Positions 1 to 7,651 of a stretch of DNA of 37,658 nt are shown in pieces. The translations under genes were made by a program, and so were the position numbers. The notes under the pieces are model-generated. The model was not told the DNA's origin and did not search any database. It saw nothing but the letters and a program-made list of their open reading frames with translations. Where the stretch lies: assembly GCA_035939775.1 (NCBI GenBank), contig DASZFO010000114.1, positions 1-37,658 of the forward strand, in the 5' to 3' direction. Within the stretch, counting starts at the first letter, position 1. Each line of letters begins with the position of its first letter. The stretch is from Pirellulales bacterium (GTDB lineage Bacteria; Planctomycetota; Planctomycetia; Pirellulales; DATAWG01).

Positions 1-1172
1 CTCTGGAACGCTTCGTCGTCGAAAACGACGATCTGCTCGCGCTCGAAGCGCGAATCGGCAGATTCAACATCTTCGACGCTCTCGGCATCAAGGACGCCGA
101 GATTCGTCACTCCAACTTTCTCGCCTTTATCCTCGATCCAGCCGAGTCACACGGACAGGGGCAGCTATTCTTGAATGCGCTCCTCATGGATCTCCTCAAG
201 GCGGCCCCGTCCGAGTTGCGTCCATTGTCGCCGATCGAGTTAGATGGAACCGAACTGCGCGGCGTTGAGGTGCGACGGGAATGGGAACACATTGACCTGC
301 TCATTACCTGCGAAGATCCGTTGTTCGCCGTCGTAGTCGAGAACAAAGTTGAATCACATGAACATTCGAATCAATTGAGCCGCTATCATGCCACGATGAG
401 CGAGCACTTCGTCGGTGTTAAAAGCCTCTACGTCTATTTGACCGCAACCGCCGATTCGCCTTCCGAAGAAGACTGGGTGCCCTATAGTTACGCGGACATC
501 CACCGGGTTTTTGAGCGAGTGCGAGCGACGTACAAAAACGCAATTGGCGACGACGTACGTGTTTTTCTCGACCACTATCTGGGCCTGATTGGGAATCGCT
601 TTATGGACAATGTGGAAATCGATAGTCTTTGTCGAAAAATCTATAAGAATCACCGCCAAGCGCTGAAGCTGATCTTTGAACGGGTCGGCAGTCCGGCGTC
701 GGCAGTGATTGCCGAAGCAGAGACCGTGTTGCGAGAAGACGGGCGGTGGACTGTGTTTTACCGTCAAAGCAACCTGATCGACTTCGTGCCGACAACATGG
801 CTCGAATGGCTCCCGCCACTCGGCCTCGATTTCAAGAGCGACCCGCGATCGTGGTTCGTTTTTCGAATTGAGTTGTATGAGGGAAAGCTCGACTACTACG
901 TGCTCGTGGGCCGGATGAGCGATACGGCCAAGCGGAAAGAAGTCGTCGAGCTACTGATCGCGGAAGGCTCGAAGTTTGGGTTCAAACATAGCGGCCAAAA
1001 AGTCAAGAATAACTACACGCGAGTCTCGGGTCGCGAGCGAATCTTAAGGTGGAATGAGGGCTGCGAGCCGGCATCGGACGCGATTCGCGCGGGCGTGAAG
1101 AATACGTTGGACGGCGCATATCCCAAACTCAACGGTATACCCGCACTGCTGAGGCCACTATTCGGGGCGTGA
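1..1172 (+). CDS. PD-(D/E)XK nuclease superfamily protein, 5'-truncated by window edge
   Basis: The reading frame is open from base 3, so the gene begins outside the window; a TTG at 171 lies inside the conserved domain and is not the start. The visible N-terminal part reads NIFDALGIKDAEIRHSNFLA followed by a DP..SHG stretch, the opening signature of the PDDEXK_4 family as I know it. The nuclease core follows: an Asp in HIDLLI (bases 294-296), then VVVENKV, where Glu (339-341) and Lys (345-347) form the E-x-K pair. A Gln/Tyr pair follows in NQLSRYH. The C-terminal half is a long unassigned region. Members of this family occur as orphan nucleases and sometimes in defence or mobile loci; nothing visible next to it decides which applies here. 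The fold is well supported, but substrate and role are unknown. Confidence 0.8.
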   Translation, partial: LERFVVENDDLLALEARIGRFNIFDALGIKDAEIRHSNFLAFILDPAESHGQGQLFLNALLMDLLKAAPSELRPLSPIELDGTELRGVEVRREWEHIDLLITCEDPLFAVVVENKVESHEHSNQLSRYHATMSEHFVGVKSLYVYLTATADSPSEEDWVPYSYADIHRVFERVRATYKNAIGDDVRVFLDHYLGLIGNRFMDNVEIDSLCRKIYKNHRQALKLIFERVGSPASAVIAEAETVLREDGRWTVFYRQSNLIDFVPTTWLEWLPPLGLDFKSDPRSWFVFRIELYEGKLDYYVLVGRMSDTAKRKEVVELLIAEGSKFGFKHSGQKVKNNYTRVSGRERILRWNEGCEPASDAIRAGVKNTLDGAYPKLNGIPALLRPLFGA

Positions 1173-1250
1173 GGGAACATTCCATCAGCGGCTGGTTTGG
1201 GCGAGCGTTGAACCGCCAACGCTACTGCGATTTATGCCAATGGATCGCCA

Positions 1251-1942
1251 CTACCGTTGCCGCAATTCGGCGCGAATTTTCTCCGCCAGTGGACGCGAGC
1301 CGTGCCGGTCACACCAGCTTTCCACATACGGCCAGTCGATGAGATTGCTCATAGTGGCGACGATGTTGCGGGCATCGACAAAGTCTTTTTCACGTCCGGC
1401 GGTTTGAGCCCATCGAAGTTTGGTGATCACTGCATCTTCGGCGGAGGCAATCCAGGTCGGTCGGCCCAACCAATCGACGCATCTCCTCCTAGTGCTTTGT
1501 CACGCCAAGGAATTGGGGTTGGCTCCAGTCGTAGCAGGAGCATCCTGCTCCCGCGAACGGCGGCTGGAAGCCGCCGCTACGAAAAACGCCCAACCCTAAA
1601 ATCAAGCTGTGACAAAGCACTAGTAAATCGTTCTTGATCGCGCGGGTCGTTGCTCAGGCCGAACAGTTCGACAACGAAATCCTCGGTATCCGCACGCAAC
1701 ATGATTTTGCTCGTGGCCGTAACGCTCTCAAAACCGAGTTGCGGATCGAGCCGAAGATCGCTGAATTCGCGCGCAATGAGCCGAGCAGTGTGCGCCAGAT
1801 CTGACTGAACGACGATGTCGGCATCTTTCGTCGAGCGGATAATCGAATGGAAATTGGTCGATAGCAAGCCAACGACCATGTAGGGCACGCGGTGTTCGTT
1901 GAGAATCTCGACGACCCTCAGCGAGATTCCTTCCGAACTCAT
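1251..1942 (-). pseudogene. Nucleotidyltransferase-fold protein, split by a 131-bp insertion
   Basis: Two leftward open frames are parts of one gene. The 5' part (1942 down to about 1623) has VPYMVVGLLSTNFHSIIRST followed by KDADIVVQ, resembling the nucleotide-binding loop and Asp-x-Asp strand of the DUF6036/AbiEii-type nucleotidyltransferase fold. The 3' part (about 1490 to 1251) reads RPTWIASAEDAVITKLRWA followed by GREKDFVDARNI, the usual C-terminal half of the same family. Between them lies a palindromic element with TA ends. Deleting 131 bp (element plus one TA) joins the parts in frame (…QERFTRRRCVDWLGRP…) to give a 186-residue protein. As it stands the first frame runs into the element and stops at 1577. 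The start codon overlaps the stop of the small upstream gene (ATGA), so the two were one operon. The gene is probably inactive. Confidence 0.85.
1490..1622. mobile_element. MITE-like non-autonomous element with TA target duplication
   Basis: Perfect 15-bp inverted ends, CTAGTGCTTTGTCAC at 1489-1503 and its complement at 1609-1623, enclose about 100 bp. A weaker inverted match continues inward to GGGTTGG, giving a TIR of about 31 bp with roughly 22 matches. TA dinucleotides at 1490-1491 and 1621-1622 fit the target duplication of IS630/Tc1-mariner-type transposases. Two hairpins sit inside: GCAGGA/TCCTGC (1534-1548) and GGCGGC/GCCGCC (1559-1575), jointly bracketed by GTAGC/GCTAC (1531-1580). 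There is no room for a transposase, so it must have been moved in trans. Exact repair of the host frame on removal supports the boundaries. Confidence 0.8.
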
Positions 1943-2088
1943 GGGAGCGCCTCGATGCGGCGAATGATGTCCAGCCGCTCGCGGCGGATGCGGCGGGCTT
2001 CCTCATCGCTTATGCCGGGGAATTGGCTCTTGATCCCCGCCAACATGCGGCGTGCTGCTTCGTCGAATAGCCGCAGGCTTTCACTCAT
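1939..2088 (-). CDS. Small helical protein upstream of the nucleotidyltransferase
   Basis: A 49-residue frame begins MSESLRLFDEAARRMLAGIK and ends IIRRIEALP. It is rich in Arg/Glu and looks wholly helical. Its TGA stop overlaps the ATG of the split nucleotidyltransferase (ATGA), the usual sign of translational coupling. The frame stays open for about 40 codons upstream of the ATG and there reads KFWDEIERSRRFTGAQR, which also looks like protein sequence. From memory, related planctomycete proteins of about 70-80 residues start just before such an F-W motif, so the true start may lie further up, but no ATG, GTG or TTG is in frame there. An ATG around 2165 lies in another frame. Either the short form is used or the 5' end carries a frameshift. 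Function unknown. Confidence 0.5.
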   Translation of the reverse strand: MSESLRLFDEAARRMLAGIKSQFPGISDEEARRIRRERLDIIRRIEALP

Positions 2089-2202
2089 TCGCTGGGCGCC
2101 TGTGAATCGGCGCGAGCGTTCGATTTCATCCCAAAACTTGCGTCCATCACTGCGATTGCCGCGGATTCCAACGGATTGGATGGCGATATCGTCTTTGCCC
2201 GC

Positions 2203-2210
2203 ATTATAAT
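2203..2210. promoter_or_regulatory. Palindromic ATTATAAT, possible shared -10 of divergent promoters
   Basis: The octamer ATTATAAT is its own reverse complement, so it contains TATAAT on both strands (plus 2205-2210, minus 2208-2203). It lies between the leftward small-protein/nucleotidyltransferase pair and the rightward retropepsin-like gene. On the plus strand a start of transcription near 2217 would leave a leader of about 25 nt with GAGG (2231-2234) seven bases before the ATG. No strong -35 box stands at 17 bp in either direction. Confidence 0.4.
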
Positions 2211-2241
2211 ACGATTTTGGTCGTTTCGACGAGGTGCTCCC

Positions 2242-2679
2242 ATGACAGCCGCGACGGAGTCAATTGTGGGCCGCTTTTCGGTTGATATTGAACTTGCCAA
2301 TGACGAAGATCTCATTCGTGCCAAAGTGGGATTGATCTCGTTTGAGCAAGTACGCCGTGCGACGGTGCGCGGCGTCGTGGATAGCGGCGCGACGAGGCTC
2401 GTTATCCCCGAGTCCGTGGCGGACCAGCTTGGCTTGGAGATTTCGGGCATTACCCAGGTTCGGTATGCCGATGGCCGGATGGCCGAGCGCTCGATTGCCA
2501 GTCGCATTCACCTGACCTACGGCGGCCGGGATAGCGTCTTCAACGCCATCGTAGAGCCGGACCGGAAATCGGTATTGATCGGCGCTATCGTCCTTGAAGA
2601 CCTTGACTTTCTGGTCGATTGCACCGGCCAGCGCCTTGTTCCCCGCGATCCGAAACAGATCATTTCCGAGGCGGAATGA
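2242..2679 (+). CDS. Retropepsin-like aspartic protease family protein
   Basis: The 145-residue protein starts at the ATG at 2242, preceded by GAGG at 2231-2234. The key feature is VVDSGATRLVIP, with the D-S/T-G active-site triad at Asp47-Ser48-Gly49, followed by a GLEISG flap-like region and LIGAIVLEDLDFLVD, the hydrophobic (I/L)-G motif that closes the clan AA fold. It has one D-S-G per chain, so an active enzyme would have to dimerise as retroviral proteases do. There is no signal peptide or membrane segment, so it should be cytoplasmic. Such single-domain proteins are common in bacteria, usually with unknown substrates. The alcohol dehydrogenase starts six bases after its stop, so the two may be cotranscribed. 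Confidence 0.75.
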   Translation: MTAATESIVGRFSVDIELANDEDLIRAKVGLISFEQVRRATVRGVVDSGATRLVIPESVADQLGLEISGITQVRYADGRMAERSIASRIHLTYGGRDSVFNAIVEPDRKSVLIGAIVLEDLDFLVDCTGQRLVPRDPKQIISEAE

Positions 2680-2685
2680 TCGAGC

Positions 2686-3816
2686 ATGAAGACCAAGGCG
2701 GCAGTCCTGTATCGAATGGGGGAACTGGCGCCGTTTGCGCATTCCAAGCCGCTCGTGATCGAGGAAATTGAGGTCAGCGGGCCGCATGAGGGGGAGGTCT
2801 TGGTCGAGGTTACGGCTGCCGGTCTATGTCATTCCGATCTGTCGGTGATTGACGGTTCGCGGCCGCGCGTCATGCCGATGGTCTTGGGGCATGAAGCCGC
2901 GGGCATCGTTCGCGAAGTCGGGTCGGGCGTGCGCTCGCTCGCAGAGGGAGATCATGTGGTGTTCTCCTTCGTCCCGGTTTGTGGGCGCTGCCAGATGTGT
3001 ATTTGCGGCCGGGCAGCGCTTTGCGAGAATGGCGCGAAGGCCAATCTTGCCGGCACGTTGCTCAGCGGCGCTCGGCGATTCAAGGACGCCGCAGGCAATG
3101 AGTTGAACCATCACTTGGGCGTTTCCGCATTTTCGCAGTTCACAGTGGTCGCCGCCGAATCGTTGGTGCGGATCGACCCTGCGATTCCCCTGGACAAGGC
3201 TGCTTTGGTCGGATGCGCCGTGATGACGGGCGTCGGCGCCGTCGTGAACACGGCCAAAGTGGAAACCGGCGCGGCAGTCGCCATTTTCGGGCTAGGCGGG
3301 GTCGGGCTCAGTGCCGTTCTCGGGGCACGGGCGATCGGCGCCAATCCAATCGTTGCGATCGATCTGCTTGAGCCCAAGCTCGAATTGGCCCGACAGCTCG
3401 GCGCCACGCAAGTCGTCAATTCCGCGGATGCCGATGCGCTCGATCAGATTCGCGCTGCGACGAACGGCGGCGCGCACTATGCAATCGAATGCGTCGGCAA
3501 CCCCGCCGCAATGGCGCAAGCCTATGCCGCGACGCGCCGCGGGGGCACGACGATCTCGGTCGGTCTGCCGGGTCCCACTCTAACCTTCCCTTTCGCGCCC
3601 CTTTCGCTGGTGGCCGAAGAGCGAACGATCAAAGGCTCATTCATGGGCTCGTGCGTGCCGCAGCGCGACATCCCGAGATTCATCGCGATGTACCAGGCCG
3701 GCTTGTTGCCCATCGAACAACTCCACACTCATTCTATCTCGTTGGAGGAAATCAACGCCGGCATGGATGTGCTGGCCGCCGGCCAAACCGTGCGGCAGAT
3801 GATTTGTTTCCGCTGA
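2686..3816 (+). CDS. Zinc-dependent alcohol dehydrogenase (class III-like MDR family)
   Basis: This 376-residue protein is a medium-chain dehydrogenase/reductase that would oxidise an alcohol or adduct with NAD(P)+. Catalytic zinc ligands are visible: Cys48 (CHSD), His69-Glu70 (GHEAAG) and Cys177 (VGCAV). A structural-zinc lobe has the Cys-x2-Cys-x2-Cys-x7-Cys pattern at 99, 102, 105 and 113. The Rossmann loop is GLGGVGLSAV, and an Asp lies at the end of the next strand (VAIDLLE), which favours NAD+ over NADP+. Length and motifs match the class III/AdhC-type branch, but there is no neighbouring S-formylglutathione hydrolase to argue for formaldehyde detoxification, so the substrate is left open. 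Confidence 0.88.
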   Translation: MKTKAAVLYRMGELAPFAHSKPLVIEEIEVSGPHEGEVLVEVTAAGLCHSDLSVIDGSRPRVMPMVLGHEAAGIVREVGSGVRSLAEGDHVVFSFVPVCGRCQMCICGRAALCENGAKANLAGTLLSGARRFKDAAGNELNHHLGVSAFSQFTVVAAESLVRIDPAIPLDKAALVGCAVMTGVGAVVNTAKVETGAAVAIFGLGGVGLSAVLGARAIGANPIVAIDLLEPKLELARQLGATQVVNSADADALDQIRAATNGGAHYAIECVGNPAAMAQAYAATRRGGTTISVGLPGPTLTFPFAPLSLVAEERTIKGSFMGSCVPQRDIPRFIAMYQAGLLPIEQLHTHSISLEEINAGMDVLAAGQTVRQMICFR

Positions 3817-3917
3817 GGGGTCGCTCGGATTGGCAATTCGGCCGAATTGTAGTAGTTTGACCGGCGGCTCGAAAGGAATTCTCTCTTACAACATTGTCTT
3901 CGCAGGAGCGCGGCGTC

Positions 3918-6650
3918 ATGGAAGCGAAAGTCAGGAGGGCTCGGCCGAGCGCGTTGCTTACGCTTAAGGACCGGTTGTCGCGGCTGACGTTCTTGGAGGC
4001 CTGCAAGCTGCTCGGCCCCGAGGGGAAGAATCTCATCCAGCGCAACGCCAATGCCTGGGAGTTCAAGTTCGAAGAGGATGTCCACCTTGGCGACGACCTG
4101 TTTCGCCTGCGATTTCCCAACGAGTTTGTCGATGGCCAACCGTTGACCGTGACAATCACGCTGATGGCCGAAGCCCGGCAGCGATTGCATTGGAACTGCG
4201 CGCGTTGCGAAGGGGTTTGCGAGCATGTCGGAGCGGCATTTTCGCTGATCCTCGAGGAGAAGTTGCGGCTGGGGCTCGCCGCGCCGCCGAAGCCGCGAGT
4301 GGCGGTCGAAAGCCTCGGTGAGCGGGAGTTGATCGCGCAGGCGCTTGCCGATCGAGCGGAGCGCGCGAAATCGGAGCCGATGAAGATCGATCCGCTCGAC
4401 GCATCGCGACCGTGGACCGACTATACCGTCACCAGCCGACTGAGCGGCAAAACCTATCGCGTCGCGCTGCGTGGAACCGAACTGGGGCAATCGTATTGTT
4501 CTTGCCCCGATTTTCGCACGAACACGCTGGGAACCTGCAAGCACGTGCTCAAAGTGCTTGGCAAAGCCCGCCGCCGGTTCAAGCCAGCCGAACTCAAGAA
4601 GGCCTATCTGCCGATGCGGTTGGCCGTGCATTTGCGTTATCGCGGCGAGCTGTCGCTCTGGCTGCAAGTGCCGCGCAAGTTGGACGAAGCCGCGGCGAAA
4701 ATCGTCGCGCCGCTCGCAGGTCGGGCGATCGACAACGTGCATGCGCTTTTGAAATGCCTGAGCAAGTTGCAGCAGCTTGGGCACGAAGTCGCGGTGTTTC
4801 CCGATGCGGAGGACTACATCCAGCAGCGGCTCTACCAAGACCACATGCGCGACATATCGGCCGCCATCCGTCGGGATCCGTACAACCATCCGCTGCGAAA
4901 AACGCTCTTGAAAGTGCCGCTCCTGCCCTATCAGCTCGACGGGGTCGCGTTCGCCGCCGGTGCGGGTCGAGCCGTCCTCGCCGACGATATGGGCCTCGGA
5001 AAAACAATCCAGGGTGTCGGCGCGGCAGAGTTCCTGGCCCGCGAGGCCGAGGTCCGCAAGGTGTTGGTCGTCTGCCCGGCCTCGCTCAAATCGCAATGGC
5101 GAAGCGAAATCCACCGATTTTGCGATCGCGACGTGCAGCTCATCGGCGGCCGGACCGCCGAGCGCTCGGCCCAATACGATAACTCTTGCTTTTTCACGAT
5201 TTGCAACTACGAGCAGGTGCTCCGCGACCTTATGGCGATCGAGCGGGTCAAATGGGACCTCATCATTCTCGATGAAGGTCAGCGGATCAAGAATTGGGAA
5301 TCGAAGACCAGCAACACGATCAAGGGCTTGCGGTCGCGATTCGCGCTAGTGCTTTCCGGCACGCCGCTGGAAAACCGGCTCGACGAGTTGTACAGCGTCG
5401 TGCAGTTCATCGACAACCGCCGGCTCGGGCCGGGCTTTCGATTCTTCAATCAGCACCGCGTGGTGGACGAGAAGGGGAAGGTCCTGGGCTACAAGAACCT
5501 GAGCCAGCTTCGCGAGACGCTCAGGCCCATCTTGTTGCGGCGGACCCGCGAAAGCGTGGCCCTGGAATTGCCCCCGCGGACGATGGAAATCCTGCGGATC
5601 ACGCCGACCGACGAGCAGCGCGCGATTCACCGAACTCACATGCAGATCGTGGCCTCGATTACGAGCAAAAAGTTCATTACGGAGATGGACCTGCTGCGGC
5701 TCCAATGCGCGCTGTTGATGTGCAGGATGGCCGCCGACAGCACGTTCCTGGTGACAAAGGATCCTCCTGGCTTTTCGACCAAGCTCGAGTATCTCGACGA
5801 TTTGCTTGGCCGGCTGTTCGAGGAGCAGCATCGCAAGGTGATCGTCTTTTCCGAATGGACGACGATGCTCAATCTGATCGAGCCAATGCTTAAGAGGCGC
5901 GGTCTCGGCTTCGTGCGGCTCGATGGCAGCGTGCCGCAGAAGCAGCGGGCCGAATTGGTCCATCGGTTCCAAACAGCGGCCGATTGCCGGCTGTTCCTCA
6001 CGACGAATGCCGGCTCGACGGGGTTGAACTTGCAGGCCGCCAACACGGTGATCAACGTCGATCTCCCCTGGAACCCGGCCGTCCTCGAGCAGCGGATCGC
6101 TCGGGCGCATCGCATGGGTCAAAAACAGCCAGTGCAGGTGTTCGTGCTGGTTACGGAGGAGACCATCGAAGAGAACTTGCTTGCGACGATCGCGGCCAAG
6201 AAGGACCTGGCATTGGCGGCTCTCGACTCCGAATCGACCGTCGATCGAGTCGATATGGCCAGCGGGATGCAGGAACTGAAGAGCCGATTGGAAGTGCTCC
6301 TGGGGGCGCCGGCCCATGCGCCAGTGGACGAGACGCTGCGACATGAAAGGGCCGAGACGGCCGACAGATTTGCCGAGGCTCGGCGCGAACGGGTCGCGGC
6401 TGCTGGCGGCGAATTGCTCGGGGCCGCGTTCAAGTTGCTCGGAGAATTGATTTCGCCCGCCGACTCCGCCCCGCCGCCGCAACCGCTCGTGGACGACGTC
6501 CGCGCCGGCCTGGGGGCGTGCGTCGATGAAGACGGCGCCGGCAAGCCACGGCTGACCATCACGCTCCCGGATAAAGCGGCGCTCGACAACCTGGCCGCTA
6601 CGTTGGCAAAACTGTTGGCGCTCGGGAGCGCGGCATCGCAAAATCAATAG
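3918..6650 (+). CDS. SNF2-family DNA helicase/translocase with SWIM zinc finger
   Basis: The chosen start is the ATG at 3918 (910 residues), with AGGAG at 3904-3908; an in-frame TTG at 3894 is less likely. The N-terminal quarter holds a SWIM finger, YCSCPDFR…TCKHVLK (about residues 191-212), and before it a similar C-x2-C-x3-C-x-H cluster, CARCEGVCEHVGAAF (about 93-107). The SNF2 motor follows: motif I LADDMGLGKTIQ (about 354), motif II ILDEGQRIKNW (about 450), motif III SGTPLENRLDELY, motif V TTNAGSTGLNLQAANTVINV and motif VI RIARAHRMGQ (about 725). Motif II is DEGQ rather than the commoner DEAH/DEAQ, a variant seen in bacterial SNF2 proteins. The last 150 residues are Ala-rich and unassigned. 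It should be an ATP-driven double-stranded DNA translocase; its target is unknown. Confidence 0.92.
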   Translation: MEAKVRRARPSALLTLKDRLSRLTFLEACKLLGPEGKNLIQRNANAWEFKFEEDVHLGDDLFRLRFPNEFVDGQPLTVTITLMAEARQRLHWNCARCEGVCEHVGAAFSLILEEKLRLGLAAPPKPRVAVESLGERELIAQALADRAERAKSEPMKIDPLDASRPWTDYTVTSRLSGKTYRVALRGTELGQSYCSCPDFRTNTLGTCKHVLKVLGKARRRFKPAELKKAYLPMRLAVHLRYRGELSLWLQVPRKLDEAAAKIVAPLAGRAIDNVHALLKCLSKLQQLGHEVAVFPDAEDYIQQRLYQDHMRDISAAIRRDPYNHPLRKTLLKVPLLPYQLDGVAFAAGAGRAVLADDMGLGKTIQGVGAAEFLAREAEVRKVLVVCPASLKSQWRSEIHRFCDRDVQLIGGRTAERSAQYDNSCFFTICNYEQVLRDLMAIERVKWDLIILDEGQRIKNWESKTSNTIKGLRSRFALVLSGTPLENRLDELYSVVQFIDNRRLGPGFRFFNQHRVVDEKGKVLGYKNLSQLRETLRPILLRRTRESVALELPPRTMEILRITPTDEQRAIHRTHMQIVASITSKKFITEMDLLRLQCALLMCRMAADSTFLVTKDPPGFSTKLEYLDDLLGRLFEEQHRKVIVFSEWTTMLNLIEPMLKRRGLGFVRLDGSVPQKQRAELVHRFQTAADCRLFLTTNAGSTGLNLQAANTVINVDLPWNPAVLEQRIARAHRMGQKQPVQVFVLVTEETIEENLLATIAAKKDLALAALDSESTVDRVDMASGMQELKSRLEVLLGAPAHAPVDETLRHERAETADRFAEARRERVAAAGGELLGAAFKLLGELISPADSAPPPQPLVDDVRAGLGACVDEDGAGKPRLTITLPDKAALDNLAATLAKLLALGSAASQNQ

Positions 6651-6681
6651 CGGAATTCGCTCACGGTCGACTCGCGCAAGA

Positions 6682-6924
6682 TCATCGGCGCGGCCGGCCG
6701 CGCCGCGCCGCGCCATTGGCACGCATCTTAAGGCTCGTCACGAGTAAGAGATCGACGATTTCGTGCGTGCCATCCTCCAGCCCCACCGCAACCGTCCGGC
6801 CTGTGGGAGACTGCGACAAAAACTCGGGATGTTCGACGGGCAACGACCTGCCGTCCGCTAAGTAAATATCGAACGGCTGAAAGGGTCGTCGCGAGTGGAT
6901 ATGCCGCAATTGTTCGATCGTCAT
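6682..6924 (-). CDS. Small conserved hypothetical protein ('MTIEQ' family)
   Basis: The 80-residue protein begins MTIEQLRHIHSRRPFQPFDI and contains DGRSLPVEHPEFLS and IVDLLLVTSLKM, with a very basic tail (RRGRPRR). I recognise the pattern as a small family frequent in planctomycetes, of unknown function. The start at 6924 is preferred over an in-frame TTG at 6945: it matches the family N-terminus and sits at the expected transcription start of a strong promoter. It has no signal peptide or membrane segment and looks like a small soluble beta protein. It converges with the SNF2 gene, ending 31 bases away. Confidence 0.7.
   Translation of the reverse strand: MTIEQLRHIHSRRPFQPFDIYLADGRSLPVEHPEFLSQSPTGRTVAVGLEDGTHEIVDLLLVTSLKMRANGAARRGRPRR
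6687..6704. terminator. 18-bp perfect palindrome at a convergent gene junction
   Basis: GGCGCGGCCGGCCGCGCC is a perfect GC-only palindrome just inside the 3' end of the leftward small gene, 37 bases past the stop of the rightward SNF2 gene. A cruciform or RNA hairpin here could slow polymerase from both sides. There is no T-tract, so a classic intrinsic terminator is not shown; the codons also supply the Arg/Gly-rich tail of the small protein. Confidence 0.3.
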
Positions 6925-6930
6925 GCGATA

Positions 6931-6959
6931 ATTATAGCGAGCCAAGAGAGCCCCGCCAA
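6931..6959 (-). promoter_or_regulatory. Sigma70-type promoter, probably leaderless
   Basis: Read leftward, TTGGCG (6959-6954, 4 of 6 to consensus) is followed after exactly 17 bp by TATAAT (6936-6931, 6 of 6). Seven bases beyond the -10 lies the A of the ATG at 6924, so transcription would begin at or next to the start codon and the mRNA would have no leader. There is no Shine-Dalgarno sequence between promoter and ATG, which agrees with leaderless translation. Confidence 0.6.
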
Positions 6960-6991
6960 CGAGGCGATGAACGGAAATCGTAACAGCGACT

Positions 6992-7618
6992 ATGGGCCTT
7001 CAGGTTGTTCACATCGATGAATCGCTAATCGTGCTCGAAAAGCCGGCGGGATTGCCGGCCGTGCCGGGACGCGGAGCCGAGAATCAAGTCAGTCTTGCGA
7101 CCCAGGTGCAGCAGCAGATTGATCCCGAGGCATTCGTCGTGCATCGGCTGGATCGCGACACGTCGGGGCTGATGGTCATGGCTCGTGGGCTCGAGGCTCA
7201 GCGAAAACTGTCGCAGCAATTTGAGGATCGCAAAATCGAAAAACGTTACACAGCAATAGTTTTTGGCAGCCCGGATCGTGGCGGCGGGACGATTGAACTT
7301 CCGATCCGCAAGGATTTCGATCGGCCGCCGCGGCAATGCGTCGATTTTGCACAAGGGCGGCCAGCGATAACGGAGTGGCGCGTCGTCGAGCGCCACGCGG
7401 ATCGCGCGCGACTGGAACTCGCTCCACTGACTGGTCGTTCGCACCAACTACGGCTGCACCTCGAACAAATCGAGCATCCGATTCTAGGCGACAAACTCTA
7501 TGCTCACGCAGCGGCGCTGGCAATGGCGAGCCGGCTGCTTTTACATTCCACCCACATTTCGCTGGCGCATCCGGCCTCGGGAGGTGTGGTCACGTTCAGA
7601 TCCGCTTGCCCGTTTTGA
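6992..7618 (+). CDS. RluA-family pseudouridine synthase
   Basis: The 208-residue protein converts uridine to pseudouridine in structured RNA. It shows LIVLEKPAGLPAVPG, the RluA-family opening strand; VHRLDRDTSGLMV, with the catalytic Asp54 in HRLD; RYTAIVFG; and the C-terminal LTGRSHQLRLHLEQIEHPILGD motif split around the RNA-binding loop. There is no S4 domain, which fits the short RluA/TruC-like subgroup (rRNA and/or tRNA targets) rather than RluC/RluD. The exact uridine cannot be told from sequence. The stop is followed 33 bases later by an RlmM-like methyltransferase, so the two RNA-modifying genes may share a transcript. Confidence 0.9.
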   Translation: MGLQVVHIDESLIVLEKPAGLPAVPGRGAENQVSLATQVQQQIDPEAFVVHRLDRDTSGLMVMARGLEAQRKLSQQFEDRKIEKRYTAIVFGSPDRGGGTIELPIRKDFDRPPRQCVDFAQGRPAITEWRVVERHADRARLELAPLTGRSHQLRLHLEQIEHPILGDKLYAHAAALAMASRLLLHSTHISLAHPASGGVVTFRSACPF

Positions 7619-7651
7619 TTTTTGGGCGCTGCGGACGATAGGTGGCTATCT

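Noticed and set aside
1-2679. A defence or toxin-antitoxin module made of the PD-(D/E)XK nuclease, small protein, nucleotidyltransferase and protease-like genes
   Set aside because: The genes face different ways, the nucleotidyltransferase is broken and the nuclease is cut by the window; there is no positive evidence that they work together.
3729-5174. Long leftward open frame (481 codons) opposite the dehydrogenase end and helicase start
   Set aside because: It is the mirror of a clear SWIM/SNF2 gene; its translation is His/Gln/Arg-rich with no family signature, as expected of an antisense frame in GC-rich DNA.
5346-6722. Long leftward open frame (458 codons) opposite the helicase motor
   Set aside because: Entirely antisense to conserved SNF2 motifs; no protein-like pattern.
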